Of a DNA stretch of 64,000 nt, positions 45,703-56,116 are shown one piece after another. The stretch is from Agrobacterium tumefaciens. GTDB taxonomy: Bacteria > Pseudomonadota > Alphaproteobacteria > Rhizobiales > Rhizobiaceae. The stretch spans positions 992,001 to 1,056,000 of the forward strand of contig NZ_CP115841.1 of NCBI RefSeq assembly GCF_013318015.2, given 5' to 3'. Position 1 is the stretch's first letter. Each line of letters starts with the position of its first letter. The translations under genes and the position numbers were made by a program. The notes under the pieces are model-generated. The model did not search any database. It had not been told where the DNA came from and saw only the letters and a list, made by a program, of their open reading frames with translations.

Positions 45703-46470
45703 ATGGCATTGCCCGATTTTTCTATGCGTCAGCTTCTGGAAGCTGGTGTTCACTTTGGTCACCAGACGCATCGCTGGAACCCGAAGATGAAGCCGTACAT
45801 CTTCGGCGACCGTAACAACATCCACATCATCGACCTGGCTCAGACCGTTCCGATGCTGTCGCGCGCCCTTCAGGTCGTGTCCGACACCGTTGCTCGTGGC
45901 GGCCGCGTTCTGTTCGTCGGCACCAAGCGTCAGGCGTCTGAAATCATCGCCGACAGCGCAAAGCGTTCGGCCCAGTATTACGTCAACTCCCGCTGGCTCG
46001 GCGGCATGATGACCAACTGGAAGACGATCTCCAACTCGATCCAGCGTCTGCGCAAGGTTGACGAGATTCTGAACTCGGAAGGCACCGGCTATTCCAAGAA
46101 GGAGCGTCTGACCCTCGAGCGCGAACGCGAAAAGCTTGAAAAGGCTCTCGGCGGTATCCGCGATATGGGCGGCGTTCCGGACCTGATGTTCATCATCGAC
46201 ACCAACAAGGAAAAGATCGCGATCGAAGAAGCCAAGCGTCTTGGCATTCCGGTCGTTGCGATCATCGACTCCAACTGCGATCCGGATCACATCGACTACC
46301 CGATCCCGGGTAACGACGACGCATCGCGCGCCATCTCGCTCTATTGCGACCTGATCGCCCGCGCGGCCATCGACGGCATCCTGCGTCAGCAGGGTTCGTC
46401 CGGCCGCGACATCGGCGCTTCGGAAGAAGCTCCGATCGAGCCCGCGCTCGAAGACGAGGCTGGCGCCTGA
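45703..46470 (+). CDS. rpsB: 30S ribosomal protein S2
   Basis: 255 residues. Standard S2: [62 protein letters not shown]. The C-terminal tail is slightly longer and acidic, as in rhizobia. AAGGAG stands upstream of the ATG. A small hairpin, GAGGCG/CGCCTC (45560-45579), lies in the leader. Unlike the usual tight rpsB-tsf operon, 362 bases with a terminator-like hairpin separate it from tsf. Confidence 0.98.
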   Translation: MALPDFSMRQLLEAGVHFGHQTHRWNPKMKPYIFGDRNNIHIIDLAQTVPMLSRALQVVSDTVARGGRVLFVGTKRQASEIIADSAKRSAQYYVNSRWLGGMMTNWKTISNSIQRLRKVDEILNSEGTGYSKKERLTLEREREKLEKALGGIRDMGGVPDLMFIIDTNKEKIAIEEAKRLGIPVVAIIDSNCDPDHIDYPIPGNDDASRAISLYCDLIARAAIDGILRQQGSSGRDIGASEEAPIEPALEDEAGA

Positions 46471-46832
46471 TATAGGCCCTGTCTGGCGGCGATTTCGTGT
46501 CGCCGTCTCCTCGACCAGGATATGACAAGGCCGTCAAAGACCTTAAATGGGTTGACGGCCTTGTTCGTTTCAAACCGCTCCGTCGGGGCTTCGGTGAAGT
46601 CTCTGGCGTTTTGATGCGGATGAAATCCGGTGGCAGCCTTCATAACGCTGTCACACTTGAGCGGCACCCATCGTTTCGATGTATGGAGACGCCGCAGCAC
46701 TTGGGAATGCGCATGCCCCTTTCCTGAAATCGTCCCGGTTTCAAAGGGTGTGCGGCCGGGTACACTCATCACCCAGAACTTCGGCACGGCGAATTCAGCC
46801 GGCTGACCGATCGAACCGATAAGAGGCAAACA
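46471..46832 (+). other. 362-bp rpsB-tsf intergenic region with an internal terminator or attenuator
   Basis: Apart from the hairpin at 46527-46569 there is no gene. A 76-codon frame at 46497-46727 lacks a ribosome binding site and starts before the hairpin, so it is rejected. A promoter for tsf may lie downstream of the hairpin. Confidence 0.5.
46527..46569 (+). terminator. hairpin between rpsB and tsf (terminator or attenuator)
   Basis: AAGGCCGTCAA (46527-46537) and TTGACGGCCTT (46552-46562), exact 11-bp stem, 14-nt loop, then GTTCGTTT. It probably reduces read-through from rpsB to tsf. Confidence 0.75.
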
Positions 46833-47759
46833 ATGACCGAAATCACAGCCGCAATGGTGAAGGAACTGCGCGAGAAATCCGGCGCAGGCATGATGGACTG
46901 CAAGAAGGCTCTTGCTGAAACCAATGGCGACATGGAAGCGGCGATCGACTGGCTGCGCGCCAAGGGCATCGCAAAGGCCGACAAGAAGTCTGGCCGTACG
47001 GCTGCCGAAGGTCTGATCGGCGTCGCCACCATGGGTCACAAGGCTGTTGTTGTCGAACTCAACTCCGAAACCGACTTCGTTGCCCGCAACGACGCGTTCC
47101 AGGATCTCATTCGCGGCATTGCCCAGGTAGCGCTCTCCACCGACGGCACCGTTGAAGCCGTCAGCGCCGCCACCTATCCGGCAACCGGCAAGTCCGTTTC
47201 CGACAGCATCAAGGACGCGATCGCCACCATCGGCGAGAACATGACGCTGCGCCGTTCGGCAGCACTCGAAGTCGAGCACGGCGTTGTCGCGACCTACATC
47301 CACAATGCTGCCGGCGAAGGCATCGGCAAGCTTGGCGTTCTCGTTGCCCTGAAGTCGGTCGGCGACAAGGCCGTTCTGAGCTCCATCGGCCGCCAGGTCG
47401 CCATGCACATCGCTGCAACCAACCCGCTCGCCATCCGCGCCGAGGAAGTTGACGCAGCCGTGGCCGAGCGCGAACGCAACGTCTTCATCGAGCAGGCCCG
47501 CGAATCCGGCAAGCCGGAAGCCATCATCGAAAAGATGGTTGATGGCCGTATGCGCAAGTTCTTCGAAGAAGTCGCTCTTCTGTCGCAGGCTTTCGTCATC
47601 AACCCCGACATCACTGTCGGCGCTGCCGTCAAGGAAGCTGAAAAGGAAGCCGGTGCTGCCATCGAAGTGACGGGCATGGTTCGCCTGCTGCTCGGCGAAG
47701 GCGTCGAAAAGGAAGAAAGCGATTTCGCAGCAGAAGTCGCCGCAGTCGCCAAGGGCTGA
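46833..47759 (+). CDS. tsf: translation elongation factor Ts
   Basis: 308 residues, full length. Guanine nucleotide exchange factor for EF-Tu. The N-terminal UBA-like part and TDFV motif ([10 protein letters not shown]), [11 protein letters not shown], and core/dimer domains are present. It has its own possible promoter after the rpsB hairpin. A hairpin with a poor T-run lies before pyrH. Confidence 0.98.
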   Translation: MTEITAAMVKELREKSGAGMMDCKKALAETNGDMEAAIDWLRAKGIAKADKKSGRTAAEGLIGVATMGHKAVVVELNSETDFVARNDAFQDLIRGIAQVALSTDGTVEAVSAATYPATGKSVSDSIKDAIATIGENMTLRRSAALEVEHGVVATYIHNAAGEGIGKLGVLVALKSVGDKAVLSSIGRQVAMHIAATNPLAIRAEEVDAAVAERERNVFIEQARESGKPEAIIEKMVDGRMRKFFEEVALLSQAFVINPDITVGAAVKEAEKEAGAAIEVTGMVRLLLGEGVEKEESDFAAEVAAVAKG

Positions 47760-47788
47760 TTATATTTACCCAATCTTGGGAAAACGGG

Positions 47789-47818
47789 AGGGCATCGCGT
47801 GACAACGCGGTGCCCTTC
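47789..47818 (+). terminator. hairpin between tsf and pyrH
   Basis: AGGGCATCGCG (47789-47799) and CGCGGTGCCCT (47806-47816) pair with one G-T; only a short T-rich tail follows, so termination is probably partial. Confidence 0.55.
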
Positions 47819-47853
47819 GTGTATCCGCGTTTCGGTTACATTTCCGAGGAGTC

Positions 47854-48579
47854 ATGATGTCTTCCAAGCCGATCTACAAACGTGTTCTTCTCAAGGCTTC
47901 CGGTGAAGCCCTTATGGGCGATCAGGGTTTCGGTATCGATGTGGCGGTTGCGGACCGTATCGCCTCCGATATTGCCGAGGCGAGGGCGATGGGCGTTGAA
48001 GTCGGCGTTGTCGTCGGCGGTGGCAATATTTTCCGCGGCGTTGCCGTGGCGTCCAAGGGCGGTGATCGCGTTACCGGCGACCATATGGGCATGCTGGCCA
48101 CCGTCATCAACGCGCTGGCGCTCGCAACCTCCCTGCGCAAGCTCAGCATTGACACCGTCGTTCTGTCCGCAATTGCGATGCCGGAAATCTGTGAGAGCTT
48201 CTCGCAGCGTGCAGCGCTCCACCATCTGGCGCAGGGCCGTGTGGTGATTTTTGCCGGCGGCACGGGCAACCCCTTCTTCACAACCGATTCCGCTGCAGCG
48301 CTGCGCGCCGCGGAAATGGGCGCGGAAGCAATCTTCAAGGGCACCCAGGTGGACGGCATCTATTCCGCCGATCCGAAAAAGGACCCGACAGCCACCCGTT
48401 TCGACGAGCTGACCCACAGCGAAGTGCTCGGCAAGGGACTGGCGGTCATGGATATTGCAGCTGTCGCGCTTGCCCGCGAGAATCACATCCCGATCATTGT
48501 TTTCTCGATCCACGAGAAGGGCGGTTTCGCGCAGATATTGACCGGCGGCGGCCGCAAGACCATCGTGCACGACAAATAA
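47854..48579 (+). CDS. pyrH: UMP kinase
   Basis: 241 residues, amino-acid-kinase fold. Makes UDP from UMP. RVLLKASGEALMG, GGGNIFRG, the GTGNPFFTTDSAAALRAAEM and DGIYSADPKKDP segments are standard for PyrH. Two adjacent ATGs (47854, 47857); CGAGGAG is upstream. Linked to frr 66 bases downstream. Confidence 0.97.
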   Translation: MMSSKPIYKRVLLKASGEALMGDQGFGIDVAVADRIASDIAEARAMGVEVGVVVGGGNIFRGVAVASKGGDRVTGDHMGMLATVINALALATSLRKLSIDTVVLSAIAMPEICESFSQRAALHHLAQGRVVIFAGGTGNPFFTTDSAAALRAAEMGAEAIFKGTQVDGIYSADPKKDPTATRFDELTHSEVLGKGLAVMDIAAVALARENHIPIIVFSIHEKGGFAQILTGGGRKTIVHDK

Positions 48580-48645
48580 TCAAAAAACGATGTCGCCCCT
48601 GTGGCGTATTCCGGCCGCCACGGCCGATAGAGATGGAGTATCAAG

Positions 48646-49203
48646 ATGAGTGGTATTGACCTCAACGATATCAAGCGCCGCATGGATGGTGCCATCAATG
48701 CATTCAAAAGCGATATCGCATCGCTGCGCACCGGCCGCGCTTCGGCCAACATTCTCGATCCGGTGACCATCGAGGCCTATGGCTCGCGCGTTCCGCTAAA
48801 CCAGGTCGCAAACATCACGGTTCCGGAGCCGCGCATGCTCGGCGTCAACATCTGGGACAAGTCGATGGTGAACGCCGTCGACCGTGCCATCCGCGAATCC
48901 AATCTCGGCCTCAACCCGATCGTTGATGGTCAGAACCTGCGTATCCCGCTGCCAGAACTCAACGAGGAGCGCCGCAAATCACTCGTCAAGGTAGCTCATG
49001 ACTACGCCGAGAAGTCCAAGGTCGCGATTCGTCACGTGCGTCGCGATGGCATGGATGGTCTGAAAAAAGCCGAAAAAGACGGTGATATCGGTCAGGACGA
49101 AAGCCGTGGACAGTCGGAAAAAGTGCAGAAAATCACCGACGACACGATTTCGGAAATTGAGCGCTTGCTTGGCGAGAAGGAAAAGGAAATCATGCAGGTC
49201 TAG
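48646..49203 (+). CDS. frr: ribosome recycling factor
   Basis: 185 residues, the normal RRF length. It splits the post-termination complex with [23 protein letters not shown] and [16 protein letters not shown] mark the N-terminal helix and hinge; the last helix ends at [13 protein letters not shown] is in front of the ATG. Confidence 0.97.
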   Translation: MSGIDLNDIKRRMDGAINAFKSDIASLRTGRASANILDPVTIEAYGSRVPLNQVANITVPEPRMLGVNIWDKSMVNAVDRAIRESNLGLNPIVDGQNLRIPLPELNEERRKSLVKVAHDYAEKSKVAIRHVRRDGMDGLKKAEKDGDIGQDESRGQSEKVQKITDDTISEIERLLGEKEKEIMQV

Positions 49204-49267
49204 TATCGCTTGCGATAGACCTGTATTTTATTCGTTTTAATTCCACGCTGCCTGTTACTGGATCGAT

Positions 49268-50011
49268 ATGCCGACGACGACACGTTCCTCAATACCCGAG
49301 CACGTCGCCATCATCATGGATGGAAATGGGCGATGGGCAAAACAGCGCGGTCTTCCGCGGGTGATGGGGCATCGCCGCGGGGTCGAGGCTGTGCGCGAAA
49401 CGGTGCGTGCGGCCGGCGACTGCGGTGTCCGCTATCTCACACTTTTCGCGTTCTCGTCGGAAAACTGGCGCAGGCCCGAATCCGAGGTCAGCGACCTGAT
49501 GGGGCTCTTGAAGGCTTTCATTAGGCGCGACCTTGCGGAACTGCACCGCGAAAACGTGCGTGTGCGCATCATCGGCGATAGGCAGGGGCTGAAAAACGAT
49601 ATCCGCAGTCTTCTCGAAGAAGCGGAACATATGACGGCTGATAACACCAGGCTGACGCTGGTGATTGCCTTCAATTACGGCAGCCGCGACGAGATTGCCC
49701 GCGCGACAATGGCGATTGCCCGCGATGTCGCCGAAGGCCGGCTGGATGCAGAATCGATCACGCCGGAGATTATTTCGGCAAGACTTGATACATCAGGCAT
49801 ACCGGATCCTGATCTGATCATCCGCACCAGCGGCGAGGAACGGCTGTCGAACTTCCTGCTCTGGCAGGCCGCCTATTCCGAGTTCCTGTTCGTTCCCGAA
49901 TATTGGCCCGACTTCGACCGGCAGCGGTTTTTTTCCGCAATCGAGCAATATGCAACGCGTGATCGCCGTTTTGGCGCTCTGGCCGAGCAGGTTGCCGTGG
50001 CAGGCGCCTGA
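49268..50011 (+). CDS. uppS: undecaprenyl diphosphate synthase (isoprenyl transferase)
   Basis: 247 residues. Makes the C55 lipid carrier for murein and O-antigen. [17 protein letters not shown] and [13 protein letters not shown] give the catalytic Asp and diphosphate-binding residues; [20 protein letters not shown] is also typical. Start by overlap with frr is not needed; 64 bases separate them. Its stop shares one base with the cdsA ATG. Confidence 0.96.
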   Translation: MPTTTRSSIPEHVAIIMDGNGRWAKQRGLPRVMGHRRGVEAVRETVRAAGDCGVRYLTLFAFSSENWRRPESEVSDLMGLLKAFIRRDLAELHRENVRVRIIGDRQGLKNDIRSLLEEAEHMTADNTRLTLVIAFNYGSRDEIARATMAIARDVAEGRLDAESITPEIISARLDTSGIPDPDLIIRTSGEERLSNFLLWQAAYSEFLFVPEYWPDFDRQRFFSAIEQYATRDRRFGALAEQVAVAGA

Positions 50012-50844
50012 TGAGCCGTGAACTCAGACTGCGGATCATATCCGCAATCGTCATGGCGGCGGTCATTTTGGCTGCGACCTGGTATGGCGGCATTCTGTTC
50101 CGCATCGTGGCCGGTCTGCTGGCGATCCTCATCTATTATGAATGGGCGACAATCACCCGCATGTCGGAAACCAATTCCACCGGCAATGCCTGGGGCTGGT
50201 TTGCGGTTGCCGTCATCGCCGGCAACACGATTTTCGGCGAACCTTCGCTCGACCTGCCCCTGCTCTCTGGCTTCACGCTGACGGCGGCACTTTTTCCCGT
50301 CTTGCGTGGCAGAAACTGGTGGCTGGTGGGCGGCATCGTTTATGCGGGTCTGAGCGGCATATCGCTGGCCGCCATTCGCGGCGATGAGCTGACCGGTTTC
50401 GTCGCCATCCTGTTCATTTTCGCTGTCGTCTGGTCAACGGATATTCTCGCTTATTTCGTCGGGCGCGCCATCGGCGGGCCAAAGCTTGCGCCGTCGATCT
50501 CACCGGGCAAGACTTGGTCAGGCGCAATCGGCGGAGCGGTGGCCGCATTGATCGGCGGCGGCGCGGTGTCTCTTGCCTATCACGGCAGGATCAGCCTGCT
50601 GCTGCTTGGGCTCGCTCTCATTCTTTCGGTGTTCAGCCAGATAGGCGATCTCTTCGAATCCTTCGTGAAACGGCGTTTTCAGGTCAAGGATTCGAGCCAT
50701 CTCATTCCCGGCCATGGCGGCTTCATGGACCGGGTTGACGGTCTTGTTTTCGCCTGCTTTACGGTATTCCTCATTGCTTTCGTGCATGCGGCGGCAACCG
50801 GCGACGTGCCCGGATCGGGCGGCGGCCTGTTGCCGGGCTTTTAA
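50011..50844 (+). CDS. cdsA: phosphatidate cytidylyltransferase
   Basis: 277 residues, about eight membrane spans. Makes CDP-diacylglycerol, the entry to phospholipid synthesis. The signature SFVKRRFQVKDSSHLIPGHG continuing to GFMDRVDG is intact near residues 220-248. One-base overlap with uppS (TGATG). Next gene rseP is 37 bases away. Confidence 0.95.
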   Translation: MSRELRLRIISAIVMAAVILAATWYGGILFRIVAGLLAILIYYEWATITRMSETNSTGNAWGWFAVAVIAGNTIFGEPSLDLPLLSGFTLTAALFPVLRGRNWWLVGGIVYAGLSGISLAAIRGDELTGFVAILFIFAVVWSTDILAYFVGRAIGGPKLAPSISPGKTWSGAIGGAVAALIGGGAVSLAYHGRISLLLLGLALILSVFSQIGDLFESFVKRRFQVKDSSHLIPGHGGFMDRVDGLVFACFTVFLIAFVHAAATGDVPGSGGGLLPGF

Positions 50845-50881
50845 GCGGCACGCAAGGTCATGAAATAAAGGGCAGATTGTC

Positions 50882-52015
50882 ATGAACACAGTAATGGCGG
50901 CGACCGGTTTTCTGACCGGCTATATCGTGCCCTTCGTCCTCGTACTTTCTCTGCTCGTTTTCGTCCATGAAATGGGCCACTACCTTGTCGGCCGCTGGAG
51001 CGGCATTCGCTCCACGGCCTTTTCCATCGGTTTCGGCCCGGAGCTGATCGGCTTTACCGACAGGCACGGCACGCGCTGGAAGATTTCCGCCATACCGCTC
51101 GGCGGCTATGTAAAATTCTTCGGCGACGAGGATGCGTCCAGCAAGCCGGATAGTTCCGGCCTGTCGCATATGTCGCTTGAGGAGAGGGCGCAGACGCTTT
51201 CCGGCGCTAAGCTGTGGAAAAGGGCGGCGACGGTTGCCGCCGGACCTATTGCCAATTTCATTCTCGCCATTCTCATCTTCGCGGTCCTGTTCGGTGTCTA
51301 TGGCCGTATGATCGCTGATCCGGTCGTGGCGGAAGTGCGTGAAAACAGCGCGGCTGCGGCCGCCGGCGTGCACCCCGGTGACCGCCTCGTTGCGATCGAC
51401 GGTGAAAAGGTCAAGACGTTCGAGGACGTACGCCGTTATGTCGGCATCCGTCCGGGCACACCGATCACTGTGACCGTCGAAAGGGCAGGCGAGGAGCTGA
51501 AGCTGCCGATGGTTCCGACCCGCACCGAAACCACGGACCAGTTCGGCAACAAGCTGGAAATGGGCATCATCGGCATTGTCACCGACCAGAACAGCGGCAA
51601 TTTCCGCCACATCGAGTATTCGCCGTCTGAGGCGCTGCTTGAGGGCGTGCGTGAAACGGGCCACGTCATCACCGGTACTTTCAACTACATCGGTAACCTC
51701 GTGACCGGGCGTATGAACGCCGATCAACTGGGCGGTCCCGTCCGCGTAGCACAGGCTTCGGGCCAGATGGCGACGCTCGGTATTTCGGCCGTCATCCAGC
51801 TTGCAGCGGTTCTTTCCGTATCGATCGGTCTTTTGAACCTGATGCCTGTGCCGGTTCTGGACGGCGGACATCTGGTGTTTTATGCAATCGAGGCCATCCG
51901 CGGCAGACCGCTTGGTGCCGGTGCGCAGGAGGTTGCGTTCCGTATCGGCATGGCAATGATTTTGGGTCTTATGGTTTTTGCAACATGGAATGATATCAGC
52001 AGCTTGATTGGCTGA
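50882..52015 (+). CDS. rseP: RseP-type site-2 intramembrane metalloprotease
   Basis: 377 residues. The zinc site is VHEMGH near residue 28 of a membrane span, with the third ligand Asp in VPVLDGGHL. A PDZ domain (about 125-205, VRENSAAAAAGVHPGDRLVA) sits between. Such proteases clip anti-sigma factors and signal peptide remnants. Placed right before bamA, as in many proteobacteria. Confidence 0.95.
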   Translation: MNTVMAATGFLTGYIVPFVLVLSLLVFVHEMGHYLVGRWSGIRSTAFSIGFGPELIGFTDRHGTRWKISAIPLGGYVKFFGDEDASSKPDSSGLSHMSLEERAQTLSGAKLWKRAATVAAGPIANFILAILIFAVLFGVYGRMIADPVVAEVRENSAAAAAGVHPGDRLVAIDGEKVKTFEDVRRYVGIRPGTPITVTVERAGEELKLPMVPTRTETTDQFGNKLEMGIIGIVTDQNSGNFRHIEYSPSEALLEGVRETGHVITGTFNYIGNLVTGRMNADQLGGPVRVAQASGQMATLGISAVIQLAAVLSVSIGLLNLMPVPVLDGGHLVFYAIEAIRGRPLGAGAQEVAFRIGMAMILGLMVFATWNDISSLIG

Positions 52016-52214
52016 GGATAGTGTTTTAACGGTTTTGTTAGTCGATTGTTTACCCTGTTCTTATCCCGAAGTGGCGAATGCGCCACTCTGGATCACGAAG
52101 TAAACAGAATTTAACGTTCTGACTTGCTTGTAGGGGAAAAGCAGGTAAAACGACGCACATGGCCGGAGTCGGGTTCCGCCCGCTGAGGGACAACGTAAAA
52201 AGGTAAGAATTGAA

Positions 52215-54539
52215 ATGAAGGCTGGTTCAAGATTTTTGAACGCGGTGTCGGCGGTTGCGCTGTCTGCTGGTGTTTCTTCGGTTGCGGGCCTCGGCGTGCT
52301 TGCCTCTGCTGGTGTTGCGAATGCAGCCGTCATCAGCAAGATTGATGTTCGTGGCGCTGAGAGATCCGGTGCGGACTCCGTACGCTCCAACATCACCATT
52401 GCGCCGGGTAAGAACTTTTCCAATTCGGACATCGATGAATCGGTGAAGCGTCTTTACGCCACCGGTTACTTCTCGAATGTCTCCATGCGCGTTTCCGGCA
52501 GCACGCTGGTTGTAACGGTCAACGAAAACCAGCTCGTCAATCAGGTGGTTTTCAACGGTAACCGCAAGATCAAGGACGACAAGCTCGCTGGCATCGTGCA
52601 GACCCAGCCGCTCGGCCCGTTCAATCAGGCAATCGTTACTGCCGATATCGCGCGCATCAAGGAAGCCTATTCCGCGATCGGCCGCAGCGACGTCGAAATC
52701 ACCACCCAGACCGTTTCCGTTGGTCAGGGCCGTGTGAACATCGCTTTCGTCATTAACGAAGGCGAGCGCACGAAGATCGGCCGCATCGATTTTGTCGGCA
52801 ATAATTCCTATAGCGACGGTCGTCTGGCCGCTGTCATCAATACCAAGAAGTCCAACATGCTGTCGTTCCTGACACGCAAGGACGTCTATAACGAGGACAA
52901 GCTGCGCGCCGACGAAGAGGCGCTGCGCCAGTTCTACTACAACCGTGGTTATGCCGACTTCCGGGTCGTGTCGTCCGACGCGGTGCTTGATGAGTCCAAG
53001 AACGAATACACCATCTCCATCACGGTCGACGAAGGCAAGAAGTACGACTTCGGCAACGTCGCAGTCGAATCGACTGTTCCGGGTATTGACGGCTCCGAGC
53101 TTCAGGGTCTCGTGGAAACCCGCCAAGGCGCTAGCTACAGCGCCAAGGAAGTCCAGCAGAGCATGGAAGCGATTTCCAAGCGCGTTGCCGGTGAGGGGTA
53201 TCCTTTCGCCCGTGTAACGCCGCGCGGCGACCGCGATATGTCCGGTAACACCATCGGTGTGACCTACATCGTCGATCAGGGCGAGCGCGCCTATGTCGAG
53301 CGTATCGAAATCCGTGGCAACACGCGTACGCGTGACTACGTCATTCGCCGCGAGTTCGATATTTCCGAAGGCGATGCTTTCAACCAGACGGTCATCACGG
53401 CTGCCAAGCGCCGTCTTGAAGCGCTCGGTTATTTCTCGAAGGTCAATGTCTCGACTGCCGGCGGCAGCGCGCCTGATCGCGTCGTCATCGTTGTCGACGT
53501 GGAAGATCAGTCGACAGGTTCGTTCGGTATCGGTGCGGGTTACTCGCAGAACGACGGTGTGCTGCTTGAAGCATCGATCGAAGAGAAGAACTTCCTCGGT
53601 CGTGGCCAGTACATTCGTCTCGCCGCCGGTGCGGGTGAAGACGATGCACGCAGCTACACGCTGTCCTTCACCGAGCCGTATTTCCTTGGTTACCGTCTGG
53701 CCGCAGGTTTCGACCTGTTCAAGAGCCAGAGCCGTAGCGAAGACTATTACGATTACGACGAGCAGGGCTTCGCACTGCGCGTGACGGCGCCGATCACCGA
53801 GAACCTCTCGACGACGTTCAAGTACACCTACAAGCAGCTCAACTACGACGGTGAGGGCGATTGGGAAACCGGCAGCAATCTTGCCGAGCCCTATAAGGCT
53901 CTGATCCGTGGCGGTGACTGGACACAGTCCATCATCTCCAACACGCTGAACTACAATACGCTCGACGACCGCAACATGCCGCGCGAAGGCTGGCAGGCTG
54001 CCTTGACGAACGAATTTGCAGGCCTCGGCGGCGATTCCGAATATTACAAGATCTACGCCAAGGCGCGCTTCTACTACACGCTTTCGGACGAGTACGACGT
54101 TATCGGCTCGCTCACCGGTCAGGCGGGTCACGTCGTTCCGACGGGCGACAATCTGCTGGTGTTCGATCAGTTCAAGTTCGGTGGTCGTCAGGTTCGCGGC
54201 TTCAAGAATGATGGTATTGGCCCGCGTATCGGTTCCGACTCCATCGGCGGCACGACCTACTTCGCGGCTTCTGCTGAAGTCACGGCTCCGATGCCAGGTG
54301 TTCCGGAAGATTTCGGCCTCCGTCTCGCCGGTTTCGTCGATGCCGGTACGCTGTACGGCAACAAGGTTGCCAACAGCGCAGGCGTGAAGGATGACAACTC
54401 CATCCGCGCATCCGCCGGTATCGGCGTGATGTGGGCATCGCCCTTCGGCCCGATCCGCGTCGACTATGCGGTTCCGATCGCCAAGGAAGACTACGACGAG
54501 GAACAGCGTTTCCGGTTTGGCATGTCCAACACTTTCTGA
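52215..54539 (+). CDS. bamA: outer membrane protein assembly factor BamA
   Basis: 774 residues: signal peptide to about NAA (36), five POTRA repeats (about 38-420; for instance KIDVRGAERSGADSVRSNI and YVERIEIRGNTRTRDYVIRR), then a 16-strand Omp85 barrel with RGF/RGFKNDG (near residue 660) and a final Phe (SNTF), the usual BamA C-terminal residue. Essential for inserting outer membrane proteins. Preceded by a 199-bp gap that probably holds a promoter. Confidence 0.97.
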   Translation: MKAGSRFLNAVSAVALSAGVSSVAGLGVLASAGVANAAVISKIDVRGAERSGADSVRSNITIAPGKNFSNSDIDESVKRLYATGYFSNVSMRVSGSTLVVTVNENQLVNQVVFNGNRKIKDDKLAGIVQTQPLGPFNQAIVTADIARIKEAYSAIGRSDVEITTQTVSVGQGRVNIAFVINEGERTKIGRIDFVGNNSYSDGRLAAVINTKKSNMLSFLTRKDVYNEDKLRADEEALRQFYYNRGYADFRVVSSDAVLDESKNEYTISITVDEGKKYDFGNVAVESTVPGIDGSELQGLVETRQGASYSAKEVQQSMEAISKRVAGEGYPFARVTPRGDRDMSGNTIGVTYIVDQGERAYVERIEIRGNTRTRDYVIRREFDISEGDAFNQTVITAAKRRLEALGYFSKVNVSTAGGSAPDRVVIVVDVEDQSTGSFGIGAGYSQNDGVLLEASIEEKNFLGRGQYIRLAAGAGEDDARSYTLSFTEPYFLGYRLAAGFDLFKSQSRSEDYYDYDEQGFALRVTAPITENLSTTFKYTYKQLNYDGEGDWETGSNLAEPYKALIRGGDWTQSIISNTLNYNTLDDRNMPREGWQAALTNEFAGLGGDSEYYKIYAKARFYYTLSDEYDVIGSLTGQAGHVVPTGDNLLVFDQFKFGGRQVRGFKNDGIGPRIGSDSIGGTTYFAASAEVTAPMPGVPEDFGLRLAGFVDAGTLYGNKVANSAGVKDDNSIRASAGIGVMWASPFGPIRVDYAVPIAKEDYDEEQRFRFGMSNTF

Positions 54540-54588
54540 TATCGGCAGTCCAGAACTGCAACTTTGAACGTTCTGGAGTGTCCGGCTA

Positions 54589-55656
54589 ATGGAATACAAC
54601 GCGTTTTTTCCGCCCCACGAGGGACTGCGATTGAAAGACATCGCAGACCGTTTTGGGGCGGAACTGTCTGATGAGGCGGCGGGAGAACGGATCATCAGGT
54701 CCGTTGCGCCGGTCTACCGGGCAAAACCCGACCAGCTCTGCTATATTCTTTCTCGCAAAAACCGCGATGAGTTGCCGACCTGTGAGGCTGGCGCTGTCAT
54801 TTGTGACGCCGCACTTGCGGATATGCTGCCGTCTCACATCCCGGCGCTGATATCGAAAAACCCGCACACGCTTTTTGCGCAGGTAGGTGCCTTGTTGCAT
54901 CCCGCCGCGATGCGTCCCGGTACGATTGTGGTGATGGAAGCTGAAGTTTCCCATACCGCGCATGTCGATCCGTCTGCAAAGCTGGAAGCTGGCGTGATTG
55001 TCGAGCCGCTCGCCGTGATTGGCGCTGGTGCCCATATCGGCGCCGGTACGCGGATCGGGCCTGGTGTCATCATCGGCGCGGATGTTCAGGTGGGGCGTGA
55101 TTGCACGATTGCCGGCGGCGCGAGCATTCTTGCCGCTCTCATCGGCAACAATGTGATTATTCACAACGGAGCGCGCATCGGTCAGGACGGGTTCGGTTAT
55201 GCGCCCGGTCCGCGCGGCATGCTGAAGATCGTTCAGATCGGCCGGGTTATCATTCAGGATAATGTTGAGATCGGCGCTAATACGACGATCGACCGTGGCA
55301 CGATGGACGATACGGTCATCGGCGAAGGTACCAAGATCGACAATCAGGTTCAGATCGGCCACAACGTCCGCATCGGCCGCCATTGCGGCATCGTCAGCAA
55401 GGTCGGCATTGCGGGCAGCACCCGCATCGGCGATGGTGTGATGATCGGCGGCGCGGCGGGTATCAACGGCCATATCACTATTGGTGACGGTGTGCAGATT
55501 GCGGCGATGAGCGGTGTTGTCGCCGACGTTCCGGCCGGCGCCCGTTATGGTGGGACGCCAGCGCGTCCGATGAAGTATTTCCTGCGCGACATGGCCGATA
55601 TTCTGGCGCGCGCTGAAGGGCGTGATAAAAAAACAGGAGAAAAAAACGATGGCTGA
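54589..55656 (+). CDS. lpxD: UDP-3-O-(3-hydroxyacyl)glucosamine N-acyltransferase
   Basis: 355 residues. Third acylation step of lipid A: adds hydroxyacyl to the 2-amino group. An N-terminal uridine-binding domain (about 1-105) precedes a left-handed beta-helix with hexapeptide repeats such as [20 protein letters not shown]; the catalytic His is in [10 protein letters not shown]. In E. coli skp separates bamA and lpxD; here only 49 bases do. Overlaps fabZ by eight bases. Confidence 0.96.
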   Translation: MEYNAFFPPHEGLRLKDIADRFGAELSDEAAGERIIRSVAPVYRAKPDQLCYILSRKNRDELPTCEAGAVICDAALADMLPSHIPALISKNPHTLFAQVGALLHPAAMRPGTIVVMEAEVSHTAHVDPSAKLEAGVIVEPLAVIGAGAHIGAGTRIGPGVIIGADVQVGRDCTIAGGASILAALIGNNVIIHNGARIGQDGFGYAPGPRGMLKIVQIGRVIIQDNVEIGANTTIDRGTMDDTVIGEGTKIDNQVQIGHNVRIGRHCGIVSKVGIAGSTRIGDGVMIGGAAGINGHITIGDGVQIAAMSGVVADVPAGARYGGTPARPMKYFLRDMADILARAEGRDKKTGEKNDG

Positions 55657-56116
55657 AGAAACCAAGACGACGCTCGGCGCGGCTGACATTCTGGAAGTCA
55701 TGAAGCTTTTGCCGCATCGTTACCCGTTCTTGCTCATCGACAAGATCATCGAGATCGATGGTAATAATTCGGCGATTGGCATCAAGAACGTGACGGTCAA
55801 CGAACCGCATTTCACCGGTCATTTCCCGGATCGCCCGATCATGCCGGGCGTTTTGATCGTTGAGGCCATGGCCCAGACGGCAGGTGCGATCTGCGCCCGC
55901 AGCCAGGGTGAGGGCGGTTATCTCGTCTATTTCATGACAATCGACAACGCGCGCTTCCGCAGACCCGTCGTTCCCGGCGATCGTCTGGAAATTCACGTGG
56001 TCAAGCAGCGCCAGCGGGGCAATGTCTTCAAATTTCATTGCGAGGCCAAGGTCGAAGGCGCGCTGGTGGCGGAAGCTGACGTCGGTGCGATGATGATCCC
56101 CGAGGACCAGCAATGA
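55649..56116 (+). CDS. fabZ: 3-hydroxyacyl-ACP dehydratase FabZ
   Basis: 155 residues from ATG 55649, preceded by ACAGGAGA; the frame is open from 55622, but that would begin before the site. Hot-dog fold; catalytic His in [11 protein letters not shown] and Glu in [10 protein letters not shown]. Provides fatty acid chains and, by competing for hydroxyacyl-ACP, balances lipid A supply. Overlaps lpxD and lpxA (ATGA). Confidence 0.97.
   Translation: MAEETKTTLGAADILEVMKLLPHRYPFLLIDKIIEIDGNNSAIGIKNVTVNEPHFTGHFPDRPIMPGVLIVEAMAQTAGAICARSQGEGGYLVYFMTIDNARFRRPVVPGDRLEIHVVKQRQRGNVFKFHCEAKVEGALVAEADVGAMMIPEDQQ

Noticed and set aside
46497..46727. 76-codon frame between rpsB and tsf
   Set aside because: Contains the rpsB hairpin, no ribosome binding site, no motif.
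52227..54695. 822-codon minus frame opposite bamA
   Set aside because: Shadow of bamA, no recognisable protein features.
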